DNA of 64,000 nt from Auanema rhodensis (lineage: Eukaryota; Nematoda; Chromadorea; Rhabditida; Rhabditidae), in NCBI GenBank assembly GCA_964057225.1, contig OZ059896.1:9920001-9984000 (forward strand). Reading direction: 5' to 3'. Under the pieces are notes generated by a model. It ran no database searches and was not told where the DNA came from. It saw nothing but the letters and a program-made list of their open reading frames with translations. Shown piece after piece: positions 1 to 13,463 of the stretch. The position numbers were made by a program, and so were the translations under genes. Every line of letters begins with the position of its first letter. The stretch's first letter is position 1.

Positions 1-1863
1 CCATAAACGAAAAAAAAATGTTTTAATAGTTTTTTTTGTTTAAAGTGCTACCGTTTCTTTAGAGTAATGATGTTCAAAATGAGAGTGGGTGGCATGATGT
101 AAAAAAAACGAAGAAAGAAAATGACAACGATTTGAATCAAATCAGATATAAAGACATTTCAGATACTAGATTACAAACAAAAAATCCAACTAACCTTTTA
201 TCGTAATCATTGCAAGGTTTTGATTGTCCAATCAATCGAAGAATACTCGAGAATTCAGAAAAAAAAAACAATTTCTGAATTAATATACTAGCTGAACTAG
301 AACCTAAAATAGTTTCATAAATATTGATAAATTATATATAGATTATATGCATATAGGTAGGTATAAGATAATATAAAATCTAATATATTATTTAAAAATA
401 ATTAAATATAATGAAAAGAAAGAGACAGGATGCATGAGGTGCACGAAAGATCATGAGTAAAGAAGTATGAACCCCTGTCCTTGAAAGTATAGACTGAAAG
501 TAATCCATCACACGTGTGCCAACTGTGAAAAGGAGATCCGATATAAGGATACGAATGGGTGTGAGCGCAGCACCTCTGACACACTCCGGAGTTCCACCTC
601 CTTCTTATCTCGACCGATATATAGATAGAGATTGTGAGGTGAGGAAGAGAGAAGAAATAAAATGCACAGCATACGAGAGATATTAGGGACAGAAAGTCAA
701 CAAGATACCATACAATATGAAGAGAGCAAAGGATTGTTAAAGAAAACTAAAATCAAAGACATATCATAGTTATGTGTATGGAGTGAGAGAGTGCGAGAGA
801 AACTGAGACAATGACCACCCTCTATATCCTCAAAAAGAGCTCAAGAGGCTAAACGGCAAGGGCAGATACAAGGAATACAAAGTATAAAATGATGACAGAA
901 GATTGAAAACAAAGATATTTCAATAGGATTACTGATGAACAACATGGCTCAAGATTTCAATCATTTGTTTTATAATTATTGAAAATCGTTGATTATCTAT
1001 GAAAACAACAATATCCTATACAGGAATAGACATCAGAAGTTGGAGATAGCTATATTCATTTGTGGATTTGAAGTAGAAATGATTTTCCTTTAAAAGCAGT
1101 TGACATTGAATGTTATGCAGACTTTACTACTTGGCTGTCCTCTAAGTATTACTATTCAAAAATATTTTAACTATAGATTAATATAAGTTTTTTGGATTAT
1201 GACGTCATGAGTAACATTCAAATTAACTTATGTCAATGAATATAATATAACTAATTGGATTATACAAGTAGTTAAAGTAAATAAAAAAATAATATTCAGT
1301 AAAAAGAGAGAGGTGAATCTTATTCTTTACTTATATTCGGATTTACATTGGAAAAATTGTAACAAGAAATGACCTAAATGAGATTATCTACTAAACAAAT
1401 AGAAAAAAGTATGTATAACCACTTAATCTCATCCTATTAAGTTTTTTACAATAATGATGAGGACAGATAGTAAAGCATTTTTATTCATCTTAATTCTAAT
1501 TTTTATATCCAAGTAATTGGAAGGATATATTTAAAATAATTTCATACGTATTAAATGCTACTGAAAATAGAAAGTAAACAACTGATTGATATTTGGCACT
1601 CTGGTTAGATGATAGATCACTAAATTATATTTTTATGATTATAGATGGTCCTAAAGTTAACGAACAACTGTGTATATGAGATAAGACTATATGACATTCC
1701 ATATTAAATATTATGATTATAAAGATAACTATTCCTACCAAAGTAAAAAGAATGTTCGATTGAAGAATTATTTATGTTAGTTTATAAAAAATAATTTGCT
1801 GTAGTATGTCAATGAATGTAGGTGAATAAAGCAATTTTAAGATTCAATTTTGCTCCTTCTAGC
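1..1863. other. AT-rich DNA without a recognised gene
   Basis: Long runs of A/T, no frame with coding character and no splice-bounded exon that I would defend. The short open frame on the minus strand at 402-584 has no recognisable domain. Confidence 0.5.
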
Positions 1864-1917
1864 ATCGCTCGTACAGTTCTATGCTGGATGCCGTCACTAC
1901 CAGCCCGGCTAATCCGG
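1864..1917 (+). CDS. Candidate internal exon (18 codons)
   Basis: A GC-rich 54-base block lies between a good acceptor (pyrimidine tract ending ctag) and a good donor (gtacaag). It reads phase 0 to phase 0 as HRSYSSMLDAVTTSPANP. Base composition contrasts strongly with the surrounding AT-rich DNA. No partner exon could be joined with confidence, so the gene is unknown. A minus-strand reading is also open but lacks a donor. This is an inference from splice sites and composition only. Confidence 0.4.
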
Positions 1918-1934
1918 TACAAGTTGACAGAGTG

Positions 1935-1970
1935 AACGAACAATTTAATTTATCGCTAAAATGTTCGTTT
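1935..1970. repeat. Small inverted repeat flanked by a 10-base direct repeat
   Basis: The arms AACGAACA and TGTTCGTT face each other across about 20 bases. The word aagttgacag occurs on both sides (1921-1930 and 1971-1980). The function is unknown; it could be a decayed small transposon end or a hairpin in an intron. Confidence 0.35.
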
Positions 1971-1985
1971 AAGTTGACAGTTTGA

Positions 1986-4900
1986 GGAAAACTATGTTTT
2001 TTATGTCATCAAAAAGAAGACTGTGAACATAGGTACTTTAGGAAATCAAATGAGATTTGTGTCAGGTAGAAACAATATTTTCAAATTTTTTTTTTCAACG
2101 AAAAATTAATCAAATAAAATACTAAATTATATGATATGGCTTTAGAATTGTTTTATCTAAATATACAATATGCCTCAATCATTAGAATCTGAATAGAAAC
2201 AGACAGATCAGCAGAAATTAGAGTTATGGGTTTGACCGTTAAACAGTAAGCCATAAACCACACGAAGTGTGAAAAGGCTAGACAAGTGCTAAGGCAATGA
2301 AAAGAGGTGGAGCGAAAGAGAAAGTGATCAACCACGTTGTTCTCCACACTGAATTTTGATAGTCTAGATGAACAGAAGCTATAATACTTATAGATTCATC
2401 TAGCAGGTCATATCTTTTATTTGGAGACAATAAGTTGGCAGATCGTAAAGCCGTCAAACTCTACAGGAGACATCATAGTTAGAAAAGGGACAGATTAAAT
2501 GAGGCTAAGAAGAGGATTGAGAAAAGTATTCGTAGGAGGCAGCTCCTGAAATGACAACAATATGAATGGAATATTGAAACAATCAGATTAGTGATTTTCT
2601 TATTTTTAAATCAGAAAAAAACTTCATAATAAAGAAAAAGAAAAGCATTAGATCAGAACACAAATCTCCAAATGAAATATGTGAGAGAGTTGCCCAACCT
2701 CGATATGACAGACATACGACGGGAACTCAACAAAATCAGCGATCAGTTACGGTAATCGAAGCTGACGATGAGGGTCATCATCACTATATAACATCCGTTA
2801 CGGTTACGATATATGAGTATATGAAGATAAGATTCTCGTTCATATTCTATTAGATATATGGTTTGTCACATTCACAGTTTCTTACATAATATAACGAATT
2901 ACTAATGATAATATTATTGATAAACTATGTGAATGAGGAAAAAAAATAATTTTTTTTTCTCGTCAAATTAAAAGAAAAAGTTGATTTAAAATTTTTGGAA
3001 AAAATGTATATATTGAAAGACTTGAAAGAGAAAAAAAATGACGAAAGTGAAAAAAGAAAAGAAGATAGAGAGGGAAAAAGAGGAACAGGAGGCACACGTA
3101 CATATGTATGTATATAATAAAAATAGATAAACTGTGTTCATACTGAATACCAGTTTTTTTTCTTTCTAATAAGGCTTTCAAAGCACTTTCTGAAAAGATG
3201 GACAACTTATGATTTCAAGTTTTTCACTAACTCATGATATGAGAAAGAAATTAATGACAAAGAATAGGAATACAAACGAAACGAGAGTAGAAAAAAAGGG
3301 AATATAAAGATTTTAAAAACTTAAAATAAGACAAATTAAGCCAAAGTTTTGTTTCATATAAGTTTCATGTTTGTTTGTTTTTTTTTCAAATATATTTTCA
3401 TTTTCATTTTTGAAATGTACATACAGTGTTATGCAACTTATTCCTCCTATCACAGAACTTCTCTCTTTGATTATATGAATTGAAATGTTTTATATCAAAG
3501 ACTAAGAAGTAACAATAGCGGACCGATGTTACCGTTTAGAGCAAAAACGATTTCGTTGTTCCTATTCTGTTGGTCCGGCAGATTAGCCGAAAAGACCGGT
3601 TGAGACAAAAACAATGTGAAAAGCCATGATTCTAAAAGAGGGAATTCCTTTTGGAAAAATGAAGAGATTACTATGAATTGAAATAAAAGTTCTAAAAGGA
3701 AAAACATTTTTGTTATATGATTTCCGAAAATTAATTGTAATTCAATGTAGGCGTGGAAGCTTTTCTGAGATAAAGCCAAAGTGATTTTCTGATTTTCATA
3801 TTGAAGATGTAGTATATAAACGAATAATACAGTTAATATAACTAAACGGAAACACAATTGACGTAAATATTTTGATTTTGTGTGGAAATCCTTTATAAAA
3901 ATGATTGAACTATGTGATTTAAGATGATGTCAATCTACTATTTGATAACTGATTATAGAAATCTGCAGAAAGCTACATGAAAACAGCTTCTCAGAATGTT
4001 ATCTCATGTACATATATGTATTTTTTTTTGAAAATAATTGATATTTTCTAAGAAAAAATTTAATTGTGAACGACCAAGTAAGTGAATAATGCAAAATTCT
4101 GGTGATCTTTATTGGTCATGAACCAACTTTTGTCAAACTCAACTCAGAGGTGTTTATTCATAATCAAAGACTGTCTATAGCTGTTATAGTACCCTAACCA
4201 TTATAAAGATTTTTTCTTGTGAAATAACTGAAATAATTCATTTATATTTCTTCAATTTAGTTCTGTAAACATCAATTTGAAAAATAACTATTTTGTACTT
4301 TTAAAACTTCTTCCAGTACAAAATTACATCTATTATGAATATAATATATTAAAATATGTTTCAATATACTGTAGTTCAAGAAAATCAAAAAGTAAAGATT
4401 ATTTCGTAGAAAAGATTGAATAGAAAATATTTTTAATTTTATAAATTAATATTTGCAATATTTTAAACTTTCAGACGTAAACCCGATGACGATTGAAGTG
4501 TTACGTAAGATTTCAGAAGTCCAATTGCGCAAAGAAAGGATTTTGATGTGTTCCGTGAAAATACATACATGCATACATGTGTGAATGAATAGAAGAATAG
4601 TCAGAATTTGCAAAAAAAAGTTCTCAAAGTGAAAGAAAATCTTTTATTTTCAATTGGCTAAATGATTCCTTATTTCGAGGTACGAAGAGATGGAGACAAA
4701 CAGGAAGTTATAGCAGGATGATGATTGAAACGACGAATATGAAGAAGATGATCGGTCACTTTGAAGTGACATGGGAAAGAGTTGAAAGACACAGTAAGAA
4801 ACGGTACAGAACAAATGTGGGTATACGAGTTGAGTGTTCTGGATGAAAATGATTAAAATTGGAGTTCGGTAGTGGAGTTTGTGATGACATGAAAGTAAAC

Positions 4901-5000
4901 TTGAATTTACTTGAATGAGATCGAGAAATAATTAATGCTGAATTAACAACCAAATAATATTGACGAGATAACAAGGAACTAGATAAAGAATACGAAAACG
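1986..5000. other. AT-rich DNA, nothing recognised
   Basis: Poly-A/poly-T tracts and low-complexity sequence. Minus-strand open frames at 2963-3205 and 3495-3857 are rich in F, L, S and I because of T-rich composition and have no family signature. They are probably non-coding. Confidence 0.5.
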
Positions 5001-5016
5001 TTTACACACAATACCG

Positions 5017-5250
5017 GTGAGAACGTCTGGAGAGGCTCCGTTACGGCCAGACAGGACAACAGACGAGGTAGAAGGAAGAACTACGTTGACGATGATGATG
5101 GTGATCGTTCTAGGTCACAGCCAGCCGCCTGGTTTCTTCTCAGTGGACATCACCTTCTTCATTTCCAGCAGCAATGCGTCAATTCCTCTTTTTCACATCA
5201 TATCCTTATTCGGATGGACACATTTGATGGGTCATCATCTCTCTAGACAT
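5017..5250. other. GC-rich island, possible exon, strand undecided
   Basis: This block stands out from its AT-rich surroundings. On the minus strand a splice-bounded reading starts after cctag (near 5112) and runs to a donor gtattg (near 5013), with one open frame of about 32 codons rich in I, V and S. On the plus strand a different frame is also open and reads an R/D-rich stretch (RRGRRKNYVDDDDGDRSRS). Either could be an exon, or the island could be regulatory. Family not recognised. Confidence 0.3.
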
Positions 5251-6209
5251 GATGTGCTCTCTATTAGATTCCCAGTAGCACATTGTGAAGTAACGTCCGT
5301 ACGTCCTCATCACTCTTTATATAGTATCTTTAGATTTAAGAGTGAGAATATGAAAATAAATATTTTGATATCCCATCTGATTTCTTAATTAATGGTTGCC
5401 ACTCTTAATCATCTCAATCTTATCATATTATCAAAATAGGTGCAGATTATCTGGAGCATAAATACAAATAATAATAAATAGTGAATTTTTAAATCTGTCT
5501 AGCAACAAGTCTTATACATTTCTAATAGACCTTGAAAGTTGACAGAAACATTGTAGTACCAAAAAAATGAAAAAACGATATCGTAGTTCTTGACTAAAAT
5601 GCCGAATGACCTAATCAGTTTTGTTGGAAAAAAGAGGTGGAAATTGAATAAAATGCTATGTTCTCTTCAAATCTACTAGGTTTTGTCCCGTTTGAAAGGT
5701 TACAATGAATTGACCAATCAGAGAAAAAAAACATCAGCAAGATGGCCAAAAAAAATGTTTCCGTGAGTGAGGTCCTGACATTTGAATGGAATCATTTTCA
5801 ACCTCAACATCACAGTTCTATCTCCAATTTGACACAACAACTCATCAATGTTATCCTGTTTTTCGAATATATTATAGTATATTGAAGGTGTTATAGAAGA
5901 TAAGAAAAGACAACTATAACAAAGTTGTTTTTATTTAGTTCATGTATCATCGCCTTATTTGATATACAAGAGGTTACTGATGAGACAACACACGGAAGGA
6001 AAGCTACGGGTAGACGAAAGAGAGCAACAACAGTGTTGATATGGTAATCAAGATGAGAACTATCTCCATATCCTATTCTCTTCTTTCATTGTAGCCATTG
6101 AGACCGGCTCATCCATCATGATGGGCATCAGAAAACTGAATAACCGATAACAATCTTTTTCTTAGTGATGTTGCTATAGTAGATATGGTGGGCACAACAT
6201 ACTTGTTGC

Positions 6210-6214
<5 letters not shown>

Positions 6215-6272
<58 letters not shown>
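6215..6272. repeat. (CT)n microsatellite
   Basis: About 29 uninterrupted CT units, followed by an imperfect CT-rich tail to about 6290. Confidence 0.95.
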
Positions 6273-6275
<3 letters not shown>

Positions 6276-6943
6276 CTCCCTCTCTCTTTTTATTTTCAAC
6301 TCTTTTTCTGTATTTCTGATTACAAACAAACATCTTTATCAAAAACATTTTTTCTTTAGTTTGTTTTGGTTCTCCCAATAAGTAAATTGTCGTAAAACTT
6401 TTTCAACAAAAATGAAAATTTCAACGCATTCTCTTCAACTTAGTCTTCAAAATTTCTTCAATTTTAAAAGGTTCATATCAATTTCTCTAAAAATCAAAGC
6501 ATTAAGATCAAATGTAAAAGACTAAATATACATAAATGAATCATTGAAATACTATTAGATGAATATATGAAGATAGAAGTAATGAAGCCAAACGAATTTG
6601 GTTTCAATTATCATCTAAAATTGCTCCTTGACAACTAAAATTTGACACCTAATGATCACATCTGGCATATATACTAATCTAAATTAGGTATAGATTATGA
6701 GAAATGGGGTAGTACCAATAATAGAAGATAGTTGTAATCTTATATTGCTGATAATATATTAAATGTTAAAAATTATATAATAATAATTTAGTTATTATTT
6801 ATAATTTGTCATAAATATTCGTCTTACATCAACAAGTTACTAATTTTGTGGAAACCTTGACTGTTGATATCATCATATCGTTTACTGTTGATTCTGGAGG
6901 TCAGAAACTATTTAAGGATTTCCATATTCAACTGTTATTCATC

Positions 6944-7440
6944 AGCATCAGCGGGTGAGGAAGAAAGACTTCGCCTTTGATGGCCAGAACAGAAGAAGAC
7001 CGTCTCATCTCAGTTGGGGTGACAGAGAACAAAGGCCTGACCCTAAGTAGCTAGGAGGATTATCCAACCACTCGAGTCATCTCATCATCATTCGTGGTTC
7101 TTCTTCAAAATTTTTGTTAGTGTCCGCTATGGTTTTCTTCAGTACGGGACCAGCCTTCTGACACATATGAACCGTCGGACACAACAGATTAAATTCAGCC
7201 GTACTTGAAGTTGGGATTGAAGATTAGTGCCGATACTCTTTATTTCTACCAGACAGAATTAAGAAGACGGCATTATTGGAGAGATTCATTACCATATTTT
7301 TAAGATATTGGATATAATATCATGACGACAAGTGGTTTTAGCTGTTGAATGATGACGTCTCATTGCTTTCAGATGAAGGACGCCGCTTCAATTATCGGGC
7401 GCACTTCGTCAGAGCATGAGATTCGAGGCTAAATGCCTGA
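6944..7440 (-). CDS. Cluster of GC-rich exon candidates, unresolved gene
   Basis: Several minus-strand blocks begin after AG acceptors and read as open, protein-like frames. One starts at 7042 (includes FSVTPTEMRRSSSVLAIKGE), one near 7250 (includes SIGTNLQSQLQ before a gtacgg donor), and one at about 7433-7376 (ends EVRPIIEAASFI and a stop). Their phases could not be joined into one model, and plus-strand frames are also open over parts of the same DNA. These may be exons of a minus-strand gene with long introns. Not recognised. Confidence 0.3.
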
Positions 7441-7449
7441 CAATAACAG

Positions 7450-8650
7450 CTTAGGATTAGGTGAATCAGATGTGAAAACCCTTTACAGTAATGTTTGAGA
7501 GGGATATATACATTGAAAGCTGTCTCTTTGTTTCAAAATATGGGTATGAAACAATAAATGAAATATGATCCAAAAGTTATACTATGAGGTGAATGTCTCG
7601 ATATCTCACCTTAAATGATAACCATCTAGCAGTAACTATAATATTATTATCGTTACGTAAACCATTATTAGACAAAGTTATGCCGCTTTCAGGTCATAAA
7701 ACATCTTCATTCAATATTAATATTCGTGTAAGTTATATATATATATATAATATATACAAACATATCTATATCAAATTATTATATTTATAATAATGAATGA
7801 AAAGGGATTTTAAAAAATTCTTATAATTTGTAATAATTTCATATAAAATCAAAACATAATTAAGAAATATGGTTGCAAGAATATAGAATATTAAGAAGAT
7901 GAAGAATATTAAATGATTATGGAAAGAATTCAATTAACTTAATTTGCAAAAATGATTAAACAGAGATTGAAGATAGAAGAAAAAGAAATCAGTTAGATGT
8001 CAGAAAACTGTAAGTTTCATCAACTAATTGGTTATCCAATTCGATCATATAATTTATATTAACCACTTCTTCGAATAATCATAATTATAATGAAAAATAA
8101 ATAATCTATATAAAAGGAAAAATATAAACGAGAACCATATGTGAACACGTTAAGAAAGAAGATTGTTATAGCTTCTTATAGAATAATAAACATAACTCCT
8201 TTATATACTAATCGTATTCGTTATAATATTTAAATATGTTAATGGAAAAATATAACTTTCAGATGATATTTCTCTCAAATTTGTTAAAAAAAAAATATTT
8301 GTATGAATAATCTTTCGTTTTGTTTGATTAGAAGATTAGTTATATCCTAAATATTTTATCAGACTATATGTATGTATACGTATTTATATAGCTCGCTCGA
8401 TTTAAACCATTTTTCTGTTATATTAAAACATTTTTTTTTGTCAAATTGTTGTTTTTTTCTCTTTGAAATACTAAAATAAATATGTACAAACATATGTATA
8501 TGTTTAGATAATTATATATGATTTTTGAAAGATAATAATCCTTCTTAGAACATAATTATATTTTCTTTCTTTCTTTTAACTTCGGCTGACACCTCATTAA
8601 TGGCATAGAGATTGACAAGCAAGCAAAGAAACAAAAAAAAAGAAGACGAG
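7450..8650. other. AT-rich DNA, nothing recognised
   Basis: Very AT-rich, with (TA)n-like stretches around 7736-7760. No credible exon. Confidence 0.5.
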
Positions 8651-8657
8651 CTTAAAC

Positions 8658-8721
8658 CTATAATGATACAGGTGGCTGTTCTGAAGAGGTTGTAGGAAGG
8701 GAGCAGGATTTGCAAGAGGTG
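8658..8721 (-). CDS. Candidate internal exon (about 21 codons)
   Basis: After an acceptor ggatttag the frame reads APLANPAPFLQPLQNSHLYH and ends at a donor gtttaag. Length and sites fit a small internal exon entered in phase 1. It lies on the same strand as the 7 kb candidates, but linkage is not shown. Product unknown. Confidence 0.33.
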
Positions 8722-9789
8722 CTAAATCCTACTTAGATGGTCACAAGGCTCTAGAATCGGCTATCTGACTTCTGTCAAAGAATCTGTAAGCCAAGATCAA
8801 GGCTCTTAACGCTTCAATCAGTATCTTTCCCAATTTGTTATAATCCGTAAATAACACAATACGAACTAGAGGCTGGGGGGACGGAAGAAAAAAGGCGATT
8901 GAAATAACGAAATATTAATTAATTCATATTTTAATTTTATATTAAAAACATAATATAAACTAAATATATGTGTAAAGTCTTTTTAGAATGTATTCGAGAG
9001 AAATTTAGTGATATCAGATAATATTTTTTTTTTCCAAAATCAAACAATAACACAATATACAATGTACATACTTTTGTTTATCAATATGATGGAAATTCAA
9101 AAAAATTTCTATAGTTATATACATTTTGTATTTTTTTAAATCATCGAATTACAAACTTGTATCAAATGATATTGATGAAAATACTCGTAATATGAAATAT
9201 TTTGAAAAATTTAGAAAAAAAAGGAGGTTACTGAAGCAAATGGAAGAAATGTCTGTTCTTTTTTTCAGGAAAAAAAAACATTTGAAACAAAAATATAGTT
9301 AATAACTATATTTTAAATATGTTTAATGATTTATAATCATAAGTAATAAGTAAATACAAATCTTTTTATTTTTATGTTCTCGATTTCTATTACTATTTTT
9401 CTGTCACATCTTCATTGCTAGTCACGGTATAATATTCATCTGACTACTGATTTTCACACGAATAATGAGTACCATATGGTTTAGAAAGACATTAAAAAGC
9501 GTTTTCTGGTTTGAATGAGAAGAGAAATCGAACGTGGATCAACAAAAAAGTTTTTCGTCTGCTTCTACAAAATGAGAAACATGTGTATGATTCAAGAAAA
9601 AAAATGAGAATGACCTATGTGGACGACATGAAGAACATGAAATGATGATACCGAAATGTGCATATGCAACTGATTTTTAATCATTTTCTATCAATTTCAC
9701 ACGTAAATATGATAACAAAGGTTGAAAGAGAAGAGAAAAAGAATAGAGAGTCAATCATGAGAAAATAGCTTGCTGAACTCTTAAAGCTG

Positions 9790-9960
9790 AATATTGTTGT
9801 ATATACATATGTATGTTTCAATTCTACTAACTGACTCAAATTACTCCGGGAAAGAGGATGAAGTCTACATGACATTCCGGAAAGTGGAACAGCAGCCTGC
9901 AAGTGGAAGAGCAGACGTCAAAATTAAAGTTTTGCCATTCTGTTCTGGTGATACGATAAC
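9790..9960. other. GC-richer island, possible exon
   Basis: On the plus strand the frame around 9836-9925 reads NYSGKEDEVYMTFRKVEQQP, which looks like protein. On the minus strand an acceptor (cttgcag) followed by AAVPLSGMSCRLHPLSRSNL and a gttagt donor is equally neat. Strand undecided. Confidence 0.28.
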
Positions 9961-10101
9961 AGAAATACTGATATCGCTTTTTTTTTCAAAAAACTCTTTT
10001 GTGGAAAAAATATTTAAAAGTTCGAAAATAAATAAAATGTTTTAGATGTGCAATCTGTGAACAATTTTATTAGTTTAGTAGTTTAACCAGGCTGCATGAT
10101 C

Positions 10102-10102
<1 letters not shown>

Positions 10103-10132
<30 letters not shown>

Positions 10133-10160
10133 AAGAGAAAGAGAGGGAGAAAGAGAGAGA
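10103..10160. repeat. (GA)n-rich polypurine tract
   Basis: An imperfect run of gaga/gaaa units. Confidence 0.9.
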
Positions 10161-10814
10161 TCAAATCAAATCCATAATAGCTTCAACGTTTGGAAAACAG
10201 CATTCTGGTTAAATAAGAAAAAGAGCATAAGGTCAAATTTGTACATGACAAATGAATGATAAAACTAAAATTGAAAAGAAATCGTCAATCTATGTTTGAT
10301 TAGTTAACTAAACGTTATAATTTTATCAATAAAAACGCATTTTATAAAATAATTATAATGATATTTTATAAAATATGTTAAGTTATAGTTTTACTTTTAT
10401 ATTATTTTAAAAAATTTCTGAAGCTTATTGAAAAATATCTTAAATAAACGAAAATGATGAGCACAGTTGCTCGCGGTAATTTGACAAGCTGACATCATTA
10501 TTATTGCTCGGATGAGCAAGATAGATAGCTAGATTTCATACAGGTCAAGTTTAAACGAAAAAAAAGTTGTGTCATGAGCAAAATTCGAATTGATTGAGCT
10601 TATTGAACAGATAAATTCAATTTTCAACAATAGTTTCTACATGAATATTGAGATTGAATGTTGATACCTTTAAGCACGAGAGCATGTAAGATATGTGAAT
10701 AAGAATAATTAAAAAAACATTATATGAATTATATTATATACTATATACTATATACTAAATATATAATTAATTTACTATATTGACATTATAGGATATTGAA
10801 TAATTAAGATTAGC

Positions 10815-11160
10815 ATTGTGACACCACAAAGCAAGTTGGCGAACAGGCTTCCGTTCCGAGTTGGACATTTACAATGCAGGCGGAACAGTTTTACCGGAAA
10901 ATATGAAAAGAGAAAAAAATAGATAAATGAGAGATTAGAAGAGAAATAAGGATTGCTAAGGTAAAATGGTCAATTAGAGAAAAAAAGATGAGACGATTAA
11001 CAAAGTAAAGATAGAGTTGTCAATAAATAGCCTAGGTAATTGACTCCTGCTGTCCTTCAGATTGTCTGGCGGTTTACTTTGAATGTTTCGTAACCGGCGA
11101 GGTCGATGTACTGGCCTTTCATCGTCGGTCACCACCATTGACGATTTTCAGAATGTTAGA
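10815..11160. other. Two GC-rich islands, possible exons
   Basis: Near 10826-10900 several plus frames are open (one reads VGEQASVPSWTFTMQAEQFY). At 11046-11160 a plus frame follows a strong acceptor (gctgtccttcag) and reads CLAVYFECFVTGEVDV. The minus strand of the same block has an ATG at 11138 and reads MVVTDDERPVHRPRRLRNIQ. Overlapping open frames prevent a strand call. No family recognised. Confidence 0.28.
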
Positions 11161-13463
11161 AAACAGCATTTGTTAGTCTTGAGCAGTTTAGCTTGGTTCT
11201 AGATGTTTATACTGTCATCTGACACAACATAGTTCATTTGAAATTACTGTTTTGTTAAAATCAGTTGAGGAACTTGAAAATGAAATATATGAAACAAGAG
11301 AAACTTATCTTGTTCCAGAGGAAATTTGAAGCAGAAAAGGTATTAAGTGTCACCAAGTTTTAAAAGATCAGACCATTGTCTGGACAACTTGAAAATTTTG
11401 GTAAAAGTTTTAAAATTAGACTATCGAGATATGGAACAAAGAATAAAGCCAATTTTCTTATTATATAGTTGTATAAGTTCTCAAGAATAATCTAGTTTTT
11501 GCAATTTAAAAAACAAGAAACGAAACATATGCGTAGGTGAAAAGTAATTTTTTTGGTAAAAAAGCTGAGAGAAAGAAAACCGAAAACGCAAAAAGTTTCG
11601 AAAAATTCGTAAATCCGATGTATTCTCAATCTGAATTTAACAAAACAAAGAATAAAATATCAAAAACACACTTACAATCATTTGAACTTGAATAGTTAAT
11701 TGATAAAAAATTGGGATTATATTATGAAGCAAAGAGAATAATCGAACACATTTCTCGATGAGCTTTGTAACGAAATCCTCGACAAAGATTTTTTTATAAT
11801 CTTTATATTGACAGAATATACTCGGTATAATCGCTAAAAATCTTACATTCAAAGTTAATTATATAACTAATATAAGAATTAATTGAGAATAATTGATAAA
11901 ATAATTGCAGATCCTTTTTAAAAAAGATGATAAAAATCAATTAATAAAACAGAAGAATGAAATCAAAGCAAAGTTTCTTAACAAAAGCAGTTGCTTCTTG
12001 GTTTTCCTTCTGCAAGGATGATGTAAGGAGGGATAAGATGAGATTGAGAGAGAGGAAAAGAAAGAACGATGAACAAGATATATTGAAAGCTTCTAGATCA
12101 ATACACGATAGATAGTGATGGATACCTCCCACATGTTTCACACTGTTCATACCTTTTCTAGAATGAATTCCTTTGTATTTTTTCAATTTCAATTCTTTGT
12201 TAGTTTATTACTAATGTATTATCATAAAAATCTATTTCTAAGAAGCTTCGGAATAAAGATCATGTAAAAACTCTGTTTTTTTCAAGTCTGCTTATAGCTG
12301 ATCTTCATTGTTTTGAATATTTATTATAAAATGTATACTATATATAGTATTTACAAAGTTAAATAATAATATTTAAATGATGATGTTGTACTTCATTAAT
12401 AATAATTTTTTCTTTTTCTTTTCAAATTATTTTAAACTTTTCTCGTATTTATATATTTATAACTTTACATTATACTTATTTTATTAAGTATTTTTCAATT
12501 TTAATATTATTATTAAATAAATATTTTAAATTTTATATGTTATTATATATCTAGTTTTCTTATACATTTTGTTTTCTTAACAATTTATTTCTAGAGAGAT
12601 TTGATAAACTTTTTTTTTCTCAAATATCAATATAATACATAAGTTAAATGTGTATCTTATTACCGTAAAAGCTTAATATTGCAAAACATAAGTGAAGGAA
12701 AAAAAAAGTTTTTCTCATACAATTTTCTTGTTATAAAAGTTTAAAACAAAAAAACAAATTACGTAAAACTCTTCATACTAAATAATATATGAACAAAAAA
12801 AAATATCACTGGAATGTAATCAAGCTAAAAATCAAAAATAAAATACAAAATGATTCTATATTGTGAAAGTTCTTGGAACATAAACTACTAAAGATATAAA
12901 GAATATTGGTTCAAAGTGTTATGAGTATTGCATAATCACCCAATTCCTTTTTTTTCTATTTTCTTCTAAAACAAATTACATTTTGTAATTATTTTAGTAT
13001 CAAATGAATATTATAATAATACAAAATGTAATAAAAAAAATACAAATTAATGACAAATTGAAGATAAACATTCAATCAAAATTCAGCTCGTGTTTCTGAT
13101 AAAGTGTATAAACTGGTTATGATACTTGTGAGTTTCGGAAGACATATGTATGTATGTATGTGTACAATATCCAAAATAATAATAAAATGAATGAATAACC
13201 ATACATCTCATTATCTACCTGATTAAGTGTTGTTTTCAAATTTCATACGGACATGTATTATAAAAGTTTTCGAAATAAAATGATAAAATCAGTTTCAACA
13301 AGATAAGCGTATGAGTTCTTGTTGATATCGGCAACATATTTAGATTAAAAGATATTTTCTTTTTTCTCCTGTTTGGGCATTCAGTTTCTATTTTGGTGAG
13401 CTGAATACAATCTGATGTAAGAGAAAGAGTTCAGCTGGTTCATGTTGAAAGTCCTTTACACTC
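11161..13463. other. AT-rich spacer downstream of the SH3 gene
   Basis: Very AT-rich, with poly-T and poly-A runs. The small minus-strand frames at 11637-11852 and 11941-12192 show no family signature. It probably includes the 3' UTR of the gene ending at 13464, but no poly-A signal can be assigned among so many AT-rich words. Confidence 0.45.

Noticed and set aside
6109-6378. Open frame with a long RE repeat (minus)
   Set aside because: It is a translation of the (CT)n microsatellite. The same applies to the frames over 32027-32278 and 14684-14941 outside the true exon.
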